Positions 43,400-50,883 of a stretch of DNA of 64,000 nt are shown here, piece after piece. The translations under genes were made by a program, and so were the position numbers. Source of the DNA: Trichocoleus sp. FACHB-46 (GTDB lineage Bacteria > Cyanobacteriota > Cyanobacteriia > FACHB-46); assembly GCF_014695385.1 (NCBI RefSeq), contig NZ_JACJOD010000028.1, positions 62,001 to 126,000 on the forward strand, given 5' to 3'. The number at the start of each line of letters is the position of its first letter. Positions within the stretch are counted from its first letter, which is position 1. The notes under the pieces are model-generated. The model was not told the origin of the DNA. It did no database searches and saw only the letters and a list, made by a program, of their open reading frames with translations.

Positions 43400-43909
43400 C
43401 TAATTTGTATGAGTTTCTGTTACTTCTTTGGAATCTGCTGCGGGTGGTTCGTCTGGCTGGGCATGGGAAGCAACGTTAGCCTTGACAGTCACAGCGCGAA
43501 CGCCTTTGATTTGTTTTGCTAAAGGTTCGATTTTTCTCAATTGTTGATCATCTACTACGGTTCCAGCGATCGTGACTGTTCCTTCTTCCGCAGTGATAGT
43601 TAATTCACTTTGAGGCAGATTAGCTTCTAACTTTGAGCGCACTTCACTTTGTAGATCACCATCGGCTCTGATAGCATCATCTCCGGTGGCATCATTGCGC
43701 TGCTCACGGGCACGAATATCAGAATTTAATTGCCTTCTTCGCAGTTCGGAAGTAGCATCATTTTGGTTTTTTTGAGCAACAGGCTCTTTTAAGTTGCTCT
43801 CTGGCTGTGTCGCTGTATCCGGTGAACTGTTACTGGTTCTGGCAGTATCACAAGCTGTTAAGCCCAGTAGCAAAACACTACTCAGAAACAATGGAGTTAA
43901 CGTCTTCAT
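43400..43909 (-). CDS. BON-domain lipoprotein
   Basis: A 169-residue lipoprotein. The lipobox LTAC (TPLFLSSVLLLGLTACDTA) gives an acylated Cys20. A Ser/Asn/Gln/Arg-rich linker follows, then a BON domain (about 85-145: DGDLQSEVRSKLEANLPQSE, LTITAEEGTVTIAGTVVDDQ, KQIKGVRAVTVKANVAS). BON domains bind membranes and are found in stress-linked OsmY proteins. It is leftward, about 110 bp from the DUF2382 gene. Confidence 0.85.
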   Translation of the reverse strand: MKTLTPLFLSSVLLLGLTACDTARTSNSSPDTATQPESNLKEPVAQKNQNDATSELRRRQLNSDIRAREQRNDATGDDAIRADGDLQSEVRSKLEANLPQSELTITAEEGTVTIAGTVVDDQQLRKIEPLAKQIKGVRAVTVKANVASHAQPDEPPAADSKEVTETHTN

Positions 43910-44018
43910 AATTTTCTTTGCAAAGCTGATTATTTATCAATTATTATTTGAGGGCGATCGCTGACCTAAGCCTCAAAGCTAATCTGAGAGGGGCGATCGC
44001 TACCCGTGAAGATAAAGC

Positions 44019-45104
44019 TTAGATCCGATCCTGAGGCAGGCGATCGCGGTCTGCATTCACAGCGGGATGCCCTTCTGTCTCGACCCGAATTTCTTCGCGA
44101 CGTACTGTATCTTCAAGACTGACCACCTCTCGGGTAACTTCCTTCCGTAGGCTGACCTCTTCGCGAACAAACACCTCTTTTTGAATGTTTGGTGTCTCCT
44201 CATACACTGCCATGCGGAAGATTTCTCCGGCTCGAAAGCTAGTCTCATCAAGTGCTACAGGTCGGTCAGCGTCCTCTATTTTAATCCGCTCCACAATAAC
44301 GCGCTCTCGCTCAATTGAAGTTGAAACACTTTGGGTTTCTACGGCAACGTGCTTACCAACAGAGACTTCCCCTGTCTTTTGCCGAGTCTTATCTGGCACC
44401 AGCCGTTCTGAATACAAGTCAATAGATTGGATATTTTCTGGCTCAACTGTGGCGACTGTGGCGGCGGAGTTAGCTATTTCAGGTGACTTAACAGATGGCT
44501 CAGCGATGGCGGTGGAGCCAGCTCCTCCGGAGTGCTGGGTATCATAGATGCCCCACTCCTCAACACCTCGATGCTGGAGGATCGCTTCAGCGCGACGCAG
44601 GTCTGCATCTGTGCCTTCCACTATGACCATGTATTGTCCTTGAGCCACGCGATCGCTATAGACTTTAGCCCGATCTTCAGGGATGCCTAGCCCTACTAGC
44701 CCGCCCAGCAAGCCGCCTGTAGCAGCGCCAATGGCCGTACCTGAGAGCGCTGTAGCTAGGACAGTGGCTCCTGCTCCCGCTAGCATTACTGGCCCAATTC
44801 CTGGGATTGCTAAGATACCAAGACCCACTAGCAGACCTGCCAAACCACCCAACGCACCGCCCGTAATCGCGCCTGTCTTTGCACCTTCATCAGCTTTGTT
44901 GCCGACTTTGTTGCCGACTTGATGTGTGACTTCAGTGCCTGCCAGCCGCTCATCGTTGTGATTTGAGTCTTTCGCTACAACAGAAACTTTGTCCATCGGG
45001 AAGCCGCTGTCACGCAATTCTCCCAATGCGTGTTCTGCCTGCTCACGACTGGGAAATATACCGATCGCTCTTCTATGTTGTTCTAAAGGTTGTCCTAAAG
45101 CCAT
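44019..45104 (-). CDS. Stress protein with glycine-rich membrane region and DUF2382 domain
   Basis: A 361-residue protein. An N-terminal GSP17M-like domain (AIGIFPSREQAEHALGELRD, FPMDKVSVVAKDSN) is followed by a glycine-rich hydrophobic region (TGAITGGALGGLAGLLVGLG). The C-terminal DUF2382 domain (IDLYSERLVPDKTRQKTGEV, VREEVSLRKEVTREVVSLED) has the usual repeated charged pattern. DUF2382/YsnF proteins are linked to general stress. The ATG at 45104 has AGGAGGGAGAA just before it, so it is preferred to 45122. Confidence 0.85.
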   Translation of the reverse strand: MALGQPLEQHRRAIGIFPSREQAEHALGELRDSGFPMDKVSVVAKDSNHNDERLAGTEVTHQVGNKVGNKADEGAKTGAITGGALGGLAGLLVGLGILAIPGIGPVMLAGAGATVLATALSGTAIGAATGGLLGGLVGLGIPEDRAKVYSDRVAQGQYMVIVEGTDADLRRAEAILQHRGVEEWGIYDTQHSGGAGSTAIAEPSVKSPEIANSAATVATVEPENIQSIDLYSERLVPDKTRQKTGEVSVGKHVAVETQSVSTSIERERVIVERIKIEDADRPVALDETSFRAGEIFRMAVYEETPNIQKEVFVREEVSLRKEVTREVVSLEDTVRREEIRVETEGHPAVNADRDRLPQDRI

Positions 45105-45122
45105 TTCTCCCTCCTGATTCAT

Positions 45123-45446
45123 ATGTTTTCTGAAAAAATTTATTTTTTAGAAGTATCTTCAGCAAGGTTATTAAGACTTAAAAAAAGAATTTAGGCGATC
45201 GCTTAAACCCAAGATTTTACTTTTCTAACCGTATGTTTATAAAACTGTTTTAATGACTACAACCCCTTAATCTTGCTCTACTAAAGTCTTTTGGGCATTC
45301 ATCCATAGATGTAATCTCTTACTCCTCGGTCACTCATTTGGTAGAGATACTGACTTCGCTGAACTACAAAATAGTTGAGTTTGGTGGAGCTATTTTTGGG
45401 GTTAAAGCTGCCTATCTGGGAACTTTAGGCTCAACCCATCCATAGC
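45123..45446. other. Divergent intergenic region
   Basis: About 320 bp between the DUF2382 gene and the rightward C39-like gene. AT-rich near 45120-45250, with one HIP1 site. No regulator site or RNA gene identified; presumably two promoters. Confidence 0.45.
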
Positions 45447-46331
45447 GTGCTGCAAACAGCAGTTGAGCTTGTGTTTCTACTAGTCATCTCCCTAATCTCT
45501 TTTTTGCCAGGTATCTTTACAGGTCAAACCTTAGCTCGGCGGGGTTTCACCGCTGCCAACGCCCTACAGCACCGTCAGAAACAAGTGTATGTGATTAGCC
45601 TATTGTCACTAGGTGTTGGCACCCTACTGAGTATCGTACTAGTAGCAGGACGCAGCAGCCCTTGGGTGCCCAACTTTCTTTTGCTATATGTGGGAGCCTA
45701 CCTTTGGGATGCTGTTTTGGCGGTTTGCTGCTTCTGCACTGGGCTGATCCTATCGTTGGAGTTACCTGGTTGGAAAGATATACAGCGCCTACAACAATTA
45801 GTTTTGTTTTTGGTGGTGAGCTTGTCGGCTACCTGCTTTTTGACGTACTACCAGTTGCCAATTGACAACTTGGTCCAAGCCGCTAGAGTTTCAGAGGAAG
45901 TTGTGCTGCAAACCACCCCTTACACATGTGCTGCTGCATCTATTGCCACCATCGCTCAAATAATCAAACCTGAGTCATCCGTCGCTGAGCTAGATGTGGT
46001 GAAACTAGCTGGGACTGACCGCACGGGTACCAGTACGATCGCGGAGATTTATGCCATGCGGGTTTTAGGGCTAGATCCTCAATACGAGCGTAATTTAAGT
46101 ATTCAAGATCTAGTGAATCGTCAGCAACTAGCAATTTTGCATGTCATGGAGCCTGTAGGAGAGAGTAAGATCTCTCATGCGATCGCTCTATTAGCCATTG
46201 ATCCTGCAAAACAGACCCTATTGCTGGGCAATCCCCTCTACGGTAGGCAAGTCAAAACCTTTGCTGAGATGCAAGACTATTGGCTGAAAGAGGCTGTGTT
46301 TGTCTCTGGCACACTAATTCAGCCAATCTAG
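45447..46331 (+). CDS. Membrane-anchored C39-like cysteine protease domain protein
   Basis: A 294-residue protein. Four hydrophobic helices in residues 1-140 (LVFLLVISLISFLPGIFTGQ, VISLLSLGVGTLLSIVLVAG, LLLYVGAYLWDAVLAVCCFC, LVLFLVVSLSATCFLTYY) precede a C39-like domain (about 150-290). The Cys nucleophile is in TTPYTCAAASIATIAQII, the His in SKISHAIALLAID and the Asn/Asp in LLLGNPLYGRQ. C39 peptidases normally sit in bacteriocin ABC exporters; here there is no ABC domain and no exporter nearby. Start is GTG at 45447. Substrate unknown. Confidence 0.75.
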   Translation: MLQTAVELVFLLVISLISFLPGIFTGQTLARRGFTAANALQHRQKQVYVISLLSLGVGTLLSIVLVAGRSSPWVPNFLLLYVGAYLWDAVLAVCCFCTGLILSLELPGWKDIQRLQQLVLFLVVSLSATCFLTYYQLPIDNLVQAARVSEEVVLQTTPYTCAAASIATIAQIIKPESSVAELDVVKLAGTDRTGTSTIAEIYAMRVLGLDPQYERNLSIQDLVNRQQLAILHVMEPVGESKISHAIALLAIDPAKQTLLLGNPLYGRQVKTFAEMQDYWLKEAVFVSGTLIQPI

Positions 46332-46849
46332 ACCAGTTCTTTTAGCCAGGTTTGAGCGACTTGGGGCGATCGCAAGTGAATAACTTTTAGATGAGCATAC
46401 TCTGGTCGCTGTAGCAGGACGGGATACTCGCGTCGGCGCTTGTGATAGGTGCGAAATAGCCACAACAGAATCGAGTCTTGGCTCAGCGCTTTGGTAAGCG
46501 TCTCTCGGTTGCCACCCCATAGTTCTTCTTGAGTTACCACTCGTCGCACCGTGCGTCGCAATAGTCGCCCAAAGGTAGTAGAAAAGGGCAGATCCAACCA
46601 AACTAAAGTATCTGCTCTGGACCAAGTTAGATTTCGTACTTCGCTGTAATTTCCATCTACCACCCAGCGATCGCCACTCAAAGCTTCAGCCACTCGTGAG
46701 CAAAAAACATCGGTTGCACTTTCCGACCAATTAGGGTTCCAGTGCAAAGCATCCAACTCAACGTGGGGGATGTTCAGACGTTGAGAAATGTGCCGAGCCA
46801 GAGTTGTTTTGCCAGAACCCGTGGTTCCAACTACTGAAATACGCTGCAT
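46328..46849 (-). CDS. Small P-loop kinase (adenylate kinase-like)
   Basis: A 173-residue P-loop protein: Walker A SVVGTTGSGKTTLARHISQR, then IPHVELDALHWNPNWSE, WVVDGNYSEVRNLTW, LVWLDLPFSTTFGRLLRR. The pattern is that of the FlaR/adenylate-kinase-like family (AAA_17/18) whose substrate is unclear. The stop lies within four bases of the convergent C39-like gene's stop, so the two overlap at 46328-46331. Confidence 0.82.
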   Translation of the reverse strand: MQRISVVGTTGSGKTTLARHISQRLNIPHVELDALHWNPNWSESATDVFCSRVAEALSGDRWVVDGNYSEVRNLTWSRADTLVWLDLPFSTTFGRLLRRTVRRVVTQEELWGGNRETLTKALSQDSILLWLFRTYHKRRREYPVLLQRPEYAHLKVIHLRSPQVAQTWLKELV

Positions 46850-47095
46850 GCAACCCCTAGTTCCATGAAATCACTACTCAATCTCTACAAGCTTGTGAGA
46901 ATCAATTCCCTGAGCCTGCTGAAGTTAGGTTGAGACCGCTCTCGCCCTTAATTAAACTTTTAGGGTTTTAGCACTGCCTTGCAATTTCGTCAATTTTGAT
47001 ACAACTGTTTCTGTTAGCAACTGGCTATATATAGTCTGGGTCATTCATTATTCTCGAAAAAAGCTTTCTAGAGAAGTTAAAAAAACTGAAAACTG
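46850..47095. other. Upstream region of the guanidine riboswitch operon
   Basis: Non-coding. The promoter of the operon must lie here; AT-rich words such as TATATATAG near 47026 may be its -10 region, but no confident -35 or regulator site (for example NtcA GTA-N8-TAC) was seen. Confidence 0.4.
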
Positions 47096-47213
47096 TTACA
47101 GCTTCTAGGGTTCCGACCTATCCATCGAGATAAGTGCCTGGTCCGAGAGAAGCGGATCTATTAACTTTTATAGAGTTTGATAGGTTACACGGCGGGATAA
47201 AAGCCCGGGAGAG
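47095..47213 (+). promoter_or_regulatory. Guanidine-I (ykkC class I) riboswitch aptamer
   Basis: Hallmark blocks of the ykkC/guanidine-I consensus are present in order: CTAGGGTTCCG (47105-47115), CTGGTCCGAGAGA (47138-47150), ACACGGCGGGATAAAAGCCC (47187-47206) and GGGAGAG (47207-47213). Between the first two, a P2 hairpin can form. The aptamer binds guanidinium. The last block is shared with the terminator stem at 47199-47252, so ligand binding should stop termination and turn on the operon. Confidence 0.93.
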
Positions 47214-47252
47214 TTTACTGCTACAGCAGTTGCTTCTCTCCTGGGCTTTTTT
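47199..47252 (+). terminator. Riboswitch-controlled intrinsic terminator
   Basis: The left arm AAAAGCCCGGGAGAG (47199-47213) pairs with CTCTCCTGGGCTTTTTT (47236-47252), with one G-U pair, around a loop that itself holds a CTGCTACAGCAG hairpin. A T-run follows. It overlaps the aptamer's 3' strand, making a mutually exclusive switch. Confidence 0.9.
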
Positions 47253-47386
47253 GTTCTATTTCCTACAGGTGAGTTTGTATATGGCAACTATCGTTATCGG
47301 AAAATCCAAAGAATTTGTAGAGGTTCAATCTGCCTCGGTTCTTCGGCTCAGCATCGTAATCCTTCCCGCCTCAGGAGCTTTTTGCA

Positions 47387-48247
47387 ATGCTCAGTACTGA
47401 TTCAAAATCTCGTAAGTTGCCAGAGCGCGCTGCTCAACCCCAACCAACCCATCCAATGCTTTCTCCCACAGGTGCAAAACTAGAGGTTCACAATGTCTGC
47501 AAATCTTACGGTCTCAAGGGTAAGCAATTAAGAGTACTGGACGATATCAACCTACAGATTCACTCTAGAGAATTTGTCTGTTTGGTTGGTGCCTCTGGTT
47601 GCGGTAAGTCCACGTTACTCAATATTGTGGCTGGACTGGCTGCCCCTTCCTCTGGTGCGGTCTTTGTCGATAGTCAGTTGGTGACAGGTCGCCCTGGTTC
47701 CGATCGCGGCATGGTATTTCAGGGATATACCCTCTATCCTTGGCTGACCGTAGCTCAGAATGTGGCGTTTGGGTTACAACTCCGCCAAATGTCAAAAGCA
47801 GAACAGCGCGATCGCGTGGGTTACTTCCTGAATGTGGTGGGGTTATCAAAGTTTGCCAACAGCTACCCCAAACAGTTATCGGGTGGGATGAAGCAACGGG
47901 TGGCGATCGCACGAGCCTTAGCCAATGAGCCCGCTGTGTTGCTGATGGACGAACCCTTCGGCGCTTTGGATGCCCAGACTAAAGAACAAATGCAACAGTT
48001 CTTACTAGAGCTATGGGCGCAAACCCATGTCACCGTGATGATGATTACTCATGACATTGAGGAAGCTATCTACTTATCGCAACGGGTTTATGTCATGAGT
48101 GCCCATCCGGGTCAAATCAAAGCCGAGATTACGATTCAATTGCCAGAACGTCGAGAACTGGATATTAAACTTTCTCCCACCTTTGTCGATATTAAACGGC
48201 AAATTATTCATACTCTCCGTCACGATGTTGCCACAGTTTCTCTTTAG
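47387..48247 (+). CDS. ABC transporter ATPase, nitrate/sulfonate (SsuB/TauB/NrtD) type
   Basis: A 286-residue cytoplasmic ATPase: Walker A GASGCGKSTLLNIVAGL, Q-loop MVFQGYTLYPWLTV, signature LSGGMKQRVAIARALANEP, Walker B VLLMDEPFGALDAQTKEQM and switch His TVMMITHDIEEAI. It is the family used for nitrate, sulfonate, taurine and related uptake. AGGAG nine bases before the ATG. It is the first gene behind the guanidine riboswitch. With the binding protein (next gene) and permease (52306) it forms one uptake system for guanidine or a related compound, by inference from the switch. Confidence 0.92.
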   Translation: MLSTDSKSRKLPERAAQPQPTHPMLSPTGAKLEVHNVCKSYGLKGKQLRVLDDINLQIHSREFVCLVGASGCGKSTLLNIVAGLAAPSSGAVFVDSQLVTGRPGSDRGMVFQGYTLYPWLTVAQNVAFGLQLRQMSKAEQRDRVGYFLNVVGLSKFANSYPKQLSGGMKQRVAIARALANEPAVLLMDEPFGALDAQTKEQMQQFLLELWAQTHVTVMMITHDIEEAIYLSQRVYVMSAHPGQIKAEITIQLPERRELDIKLSPTFVDIKRQIIHTLRHDVATVSL

Positions 48248-48270
48248 TTAATCAAACTCAATCAGATTCC

Positions 48271-49266
48271 ATGCGTAAGTTCCCTTCTTTGATTCGGTTG
48301 CTGGGTTTAGCGTTCTTGTCTTTAGTCCTCAGCATTGCCTGCTCTCAGCAACCTAGTACTAATACGCCTCAATCTCAACCTTTGGTTTCTGCCACCAATA
48401 ACTGGGTGGGGTATTCGGGTCATCATGTGGCTGTAGGCAAAGATCTTTTCTCCCAAGCAGGGCTAAAAGTTCAAGATCTATTTTTCCAGAGTGCTACAGA
48501 AGAGATGACCGCGTTCCTAGCAGGAAAAGTAGATATTGGTTGGTTTACCTCTGGGGATGCCATTCAAATGGCGGCTAAAGATCCTTCGATCAAGATGATC
48601 TACTTGGTAGACTACTCTAATGGTTCCGATGGCATTATTGGCCGTGGGATTAAATCTCCTCAAGATGTCAAAGGCAAAACGATCGCTCGTGAAAATATTT
48701 TATTTGAGAAAGTTCTGCTCCGAGCCTACCTGGAAAAAGGAGGGCTGACTGAAGCAGATGCGATCGTTAAAGATCTAGCAGCGGCTGATGCGGCAACCGC
48801 TTTCGCAGCCAAACAAGTGGATGTTGCCGTTTCCTATGAACCTTACTTGAGTAAAGCCGCACAGCAAGGAGGAGGAGAAATCATTTTCTCCACCAAGGAT
48901 ACCAATCTGATTGCAGATGTGATTGCGGTGCATGACAAGTTGCTGCAAACCCGTCAGGCAGATCTACAAACTTATCTCAAAGCAGTCGATCAAGCTGTGA
49001 AGCTTTTGAATGCAAACGATGCCGAATCTCTGAAGCTTGCAGGTACTAGGCTGGGGGTGAGCGCTGAGGAAATCAAAACGCAATTGGAAGGCGTAAAACT
49101 ATTTGATTTAGAAGGCAATAAATCTGTCGGTTTCAATGCTAGTAATGCCAACAGTTTGATTGGCAATTTGGACATGACTGCCAAAGCCGCTTATGACTTT
49201 AAGTTTGTGCCTCAGGCTCTCAAGGTTGATTCTTTGTATGACGCTTCCATCGTGAAAGCAGCATAA
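48271..49266 (+). CDS. ABC transporter substrate-binding lipoprotein (SsuA/NMT1-like)
   Basis: A 331-residue protein with a lipoprotein signal (LLGLAFLSLVLSIACSQQPS, acylated Cys24). The mature part is of the SsuA/NMT1 type: NNWVGYSGHHVAVGKDLFSQ, EEMTAFLAGKVDIGWFTSGD, SPQDVKGKTIARENILFEKV, AAADAATAFAAKQVDVAVSY. It would catch the substrate in the periplasm for the ABC importer. It starts 23 bases after the ATPase gene. The binding-pocket residues cannot be assigned by eye. Confidence 0.9.
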   Translation: MRKFPSLIRLLGLAFLSLVLSIACSQQPSTNTPQSQPLVSATNNWVGYSGHHVAVGKDLFSQAGLKVQDLFFQSATEEMTAFLAGKVDIGWFTSGDAIQMAAKDPSIKMIYLVDYSNGSDGIIGRGIKSPQDVKGKTIARENILFEKVLLRAYLEKGGLTEADAIVKDLAAADAATAFAAKQVDVAVSYEPYLSKAAQQGGGEIIFSTKDTNLIADVIAVHDKLLQTRQADLQTYLKAVDQAVKLLNANDAESLKLAGTRLGVSAEEIKTQLEGVKLFDLEGNKSVGFNASNANSLIGNLDMTAKAAYDFKFVPQALKVDSLYDASIVKAA

Positions 49267-49296
49267 TCATCCATTGCTCATCTGTTCGCTATTATC

Positions 49297-50076
49297 ATGT
49301 GCAACAAACCTGTCTGTGAGCATTGGTTTTCCACCCAACGAGTCCGAGACAACCTGTATTTGATTACAGAGCCTCACTATTACGCCTATAATCGCGCCAA
49401 TCTTTGGCTAATCAAAGGCCAAACCCAAGATCTACTGGTTGATACCGGGTTAGGAGTAGCGAGTCTGCGGCAACATATTGCTGCCTTGATTGATAAACCT
49501 TTGCTAGCGATCGCCTCTCACATTCATTTCGACCATGCGGGCGGGCTATATGAGTTTGATCAGCGAGCCATTCATGCGTCAGAAGCAGAGGCTCTGCGGC
49601 GAGGTGATGATTATGAGGCGCTGTGCTTACCAGAGCAGGGTTGGGTGCAACCAGATCATTTCGATCTGCTACCTCACGCTGGGTTTACAGTCGAGCAATA
49701 CACCCTCCGAGAGACTGAGCCTACTAGAGTTCTGCAAGAAGGAGATGTACTGGACTTGGGCAATCGCGCCTTAGAAGTGTTGCATCTACCGGGACATTCG
49801 GCTGGCTGTATTGCTTTGTACGATCCTGCTTCTCAGGAGTTATTCTCTGGCGATGTGATTTATGACGGTGAGTTGCTGGATGAACTGCATTGCAGCCACA
49901 TTCCCACCTACACAGCCACCTATGAGCGCTTACAACAGCTACCTGTAGAAACGGTCTATCCCGGTCACTATGCTATTTTCGGCCAAGAACGCTATCACCA
50001 AATTATGCAAGACTATCTAGAGCGCCGCCGCCAACCGGGATGTCCAATAGATCTGGCTAGGAGTGCCAGACCATGA
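49297..50076 (+). CDS. Metallo-beta-lactamase-fold hydrolase
   Basis: A 259-residue MBL-fold enzyme with all metal-binding motifs: SHIHFDHAGG (HxHxDH, about 73-82), the later His in HLPGHSAGCIALYDP, the Asp in ELFSGDVIYDGEL, and the C-terminal His in VETVYPGHYAIFG. The substrate is unknown. In this operon a hydrolytic step on the imported compound or a product is likely. The gene overlaps the next by four bases (ATGA), showing translational coupling with the creatininase-family gene. Confidence 0.88.
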   Translation: MCNKPVCEHWFSTQRVRDNLYLITEPHYYAYNRANLWLIKGQTQDLLVDTGLGVASLRQHIAALIDKPLLAIASHIHFDHAGGLYEFDQRAIHASEAEALRRGDDYEALCLPEQGWVQPDHFDLLPHAGFTVEQYTLRETEPTRVLQEGDVLDLGNRALEVLHLPGHSAGCIALYDPASQELFSGDVIYDGELLDELHCSHIPTYTATYERLQQLPVETVYPGHYAIFGQERYHQIMQDYLERRRQPGCPIDLARSARP

Positions 50077-50858
50077 CCCACCCAGACACCTCCACCAAGC
50101 AGCCTGTACTTTGGGAAGAACTGACTTGGGAGCAAATCACCCAACTGCGAGAAAGCGGAATCAACATGGTGATCCTCCCAATTGGAGCCACTGAGCAACA
50201 TGGTCTGCATTTGCCAGTTGGGGTAGATACTTTCTCCGCGATCGCCGTGGCTCATGGGGTTTCAGCTCAAACAGGTATCCCCGTGTTACCTGCCTTACCT
50301 TACGGTTGCTCTCTAGGTCATTCCAAAAAATGGCCTGGAACGATCTCCCTACGCCCAGAAACCTTGGCTAAGTTAATTTTAGAAATTGCTGAGTGGGTTT
50401 ATAGCGCCGGATTCCAGCGTTTACTCTTGCTGAACGGTCACGTCACCAACTGGGCACCGCTGCGTTGCGGCCTAGAAAATGTGCGGCACACCTATCCCGA
50501 TCTCCGGATTGCCCTGCGATCGCTTTGGGAAATCACGCCTCAAATTCATCAGTTCTATCACCAGGATGCAGCTAATTTCCATGCTAACTGTGCCGAAACT
50601 TCAATGATGTTGGCGTTACGGCCAGATTTGGTGCAGATCGATAAAGCGCTAGATGAACCTGATCGCTCGGCTGGTTGCTTCTTCGCCTACACCGTCAATA
50701 AAGAGAGCGTTCACGGAGCGGTAGGAACCCCTAGCCAAGCAAATTTTAATTTTGGCAAACAAATCTTAGAGAGCTGTGTGGTAGAGCTAAGCGCCCAATT
50801 GCAACGAGCCATGTCGGAAGGAACCCCGCTCGAAGAGATGCCTCCCATCATTCAGTAA
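50073..50858 (+). CDS. Creatininase-family amidohydrolase
   Basis: A 261-residue protein of the creatininase fold: VILPIGATEQHGLHLPVGVD (metal-binding Glu and His), the following Asp, LLLLNGHVTNWAPLRCGLEN (metal His), and FHANCAETSMMLALRPDLVQ (Glu). Family members open cyclic amides or formamides (creatininase, FAPy deformylase) or process peptides (MftE). The canonical HAGEIETSMML region is HANCAETSMML here. The ATG overlaps the MBL gene's stop. Substrate in this setting unknown; creatinine or another guanidino compound is one idea. Confidence 0.9.
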   Translation: MTHPDTSTKQPVLWEELTWEQITQLRESGINMVILPIGATEQHGLHLPVGVDTFSAIAVAHGVSAQTGIPVLPALPYGCSLGHSKKWPGTISLRPETLAKLILEIAEWVYSAGFQRLLLLNGHVTNWAPLRCGLENVRHTYPDLRIALRSLWEITPQIHQFYHQDAANFHANCAETSMMLALRPDLVQIDKALDEPDRSAGCFFAYTVNKESVHGAVGTPSQANFNFGKQILESCVVELSAQLQRAMSEGTPLEEMPPIIQ

Positions 50859-50883
50859 CGCCCGACTTTGAAGGATAAAGAAG

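Noticed and set aside
47134-47400. Open frame of 88 codons through the riboswitch
   Set aside because: It runs across the aptamer and terminator and ends inside the ABC ATPase start; no ribosome site. The RNA explains the sequence.
47387-48247. Nitrate or taurine importer as the firm call
   Set aside because: The ATPase family is shared by many substrates. The guanidine riboswitch in front makes guanidine or a relative more likely.
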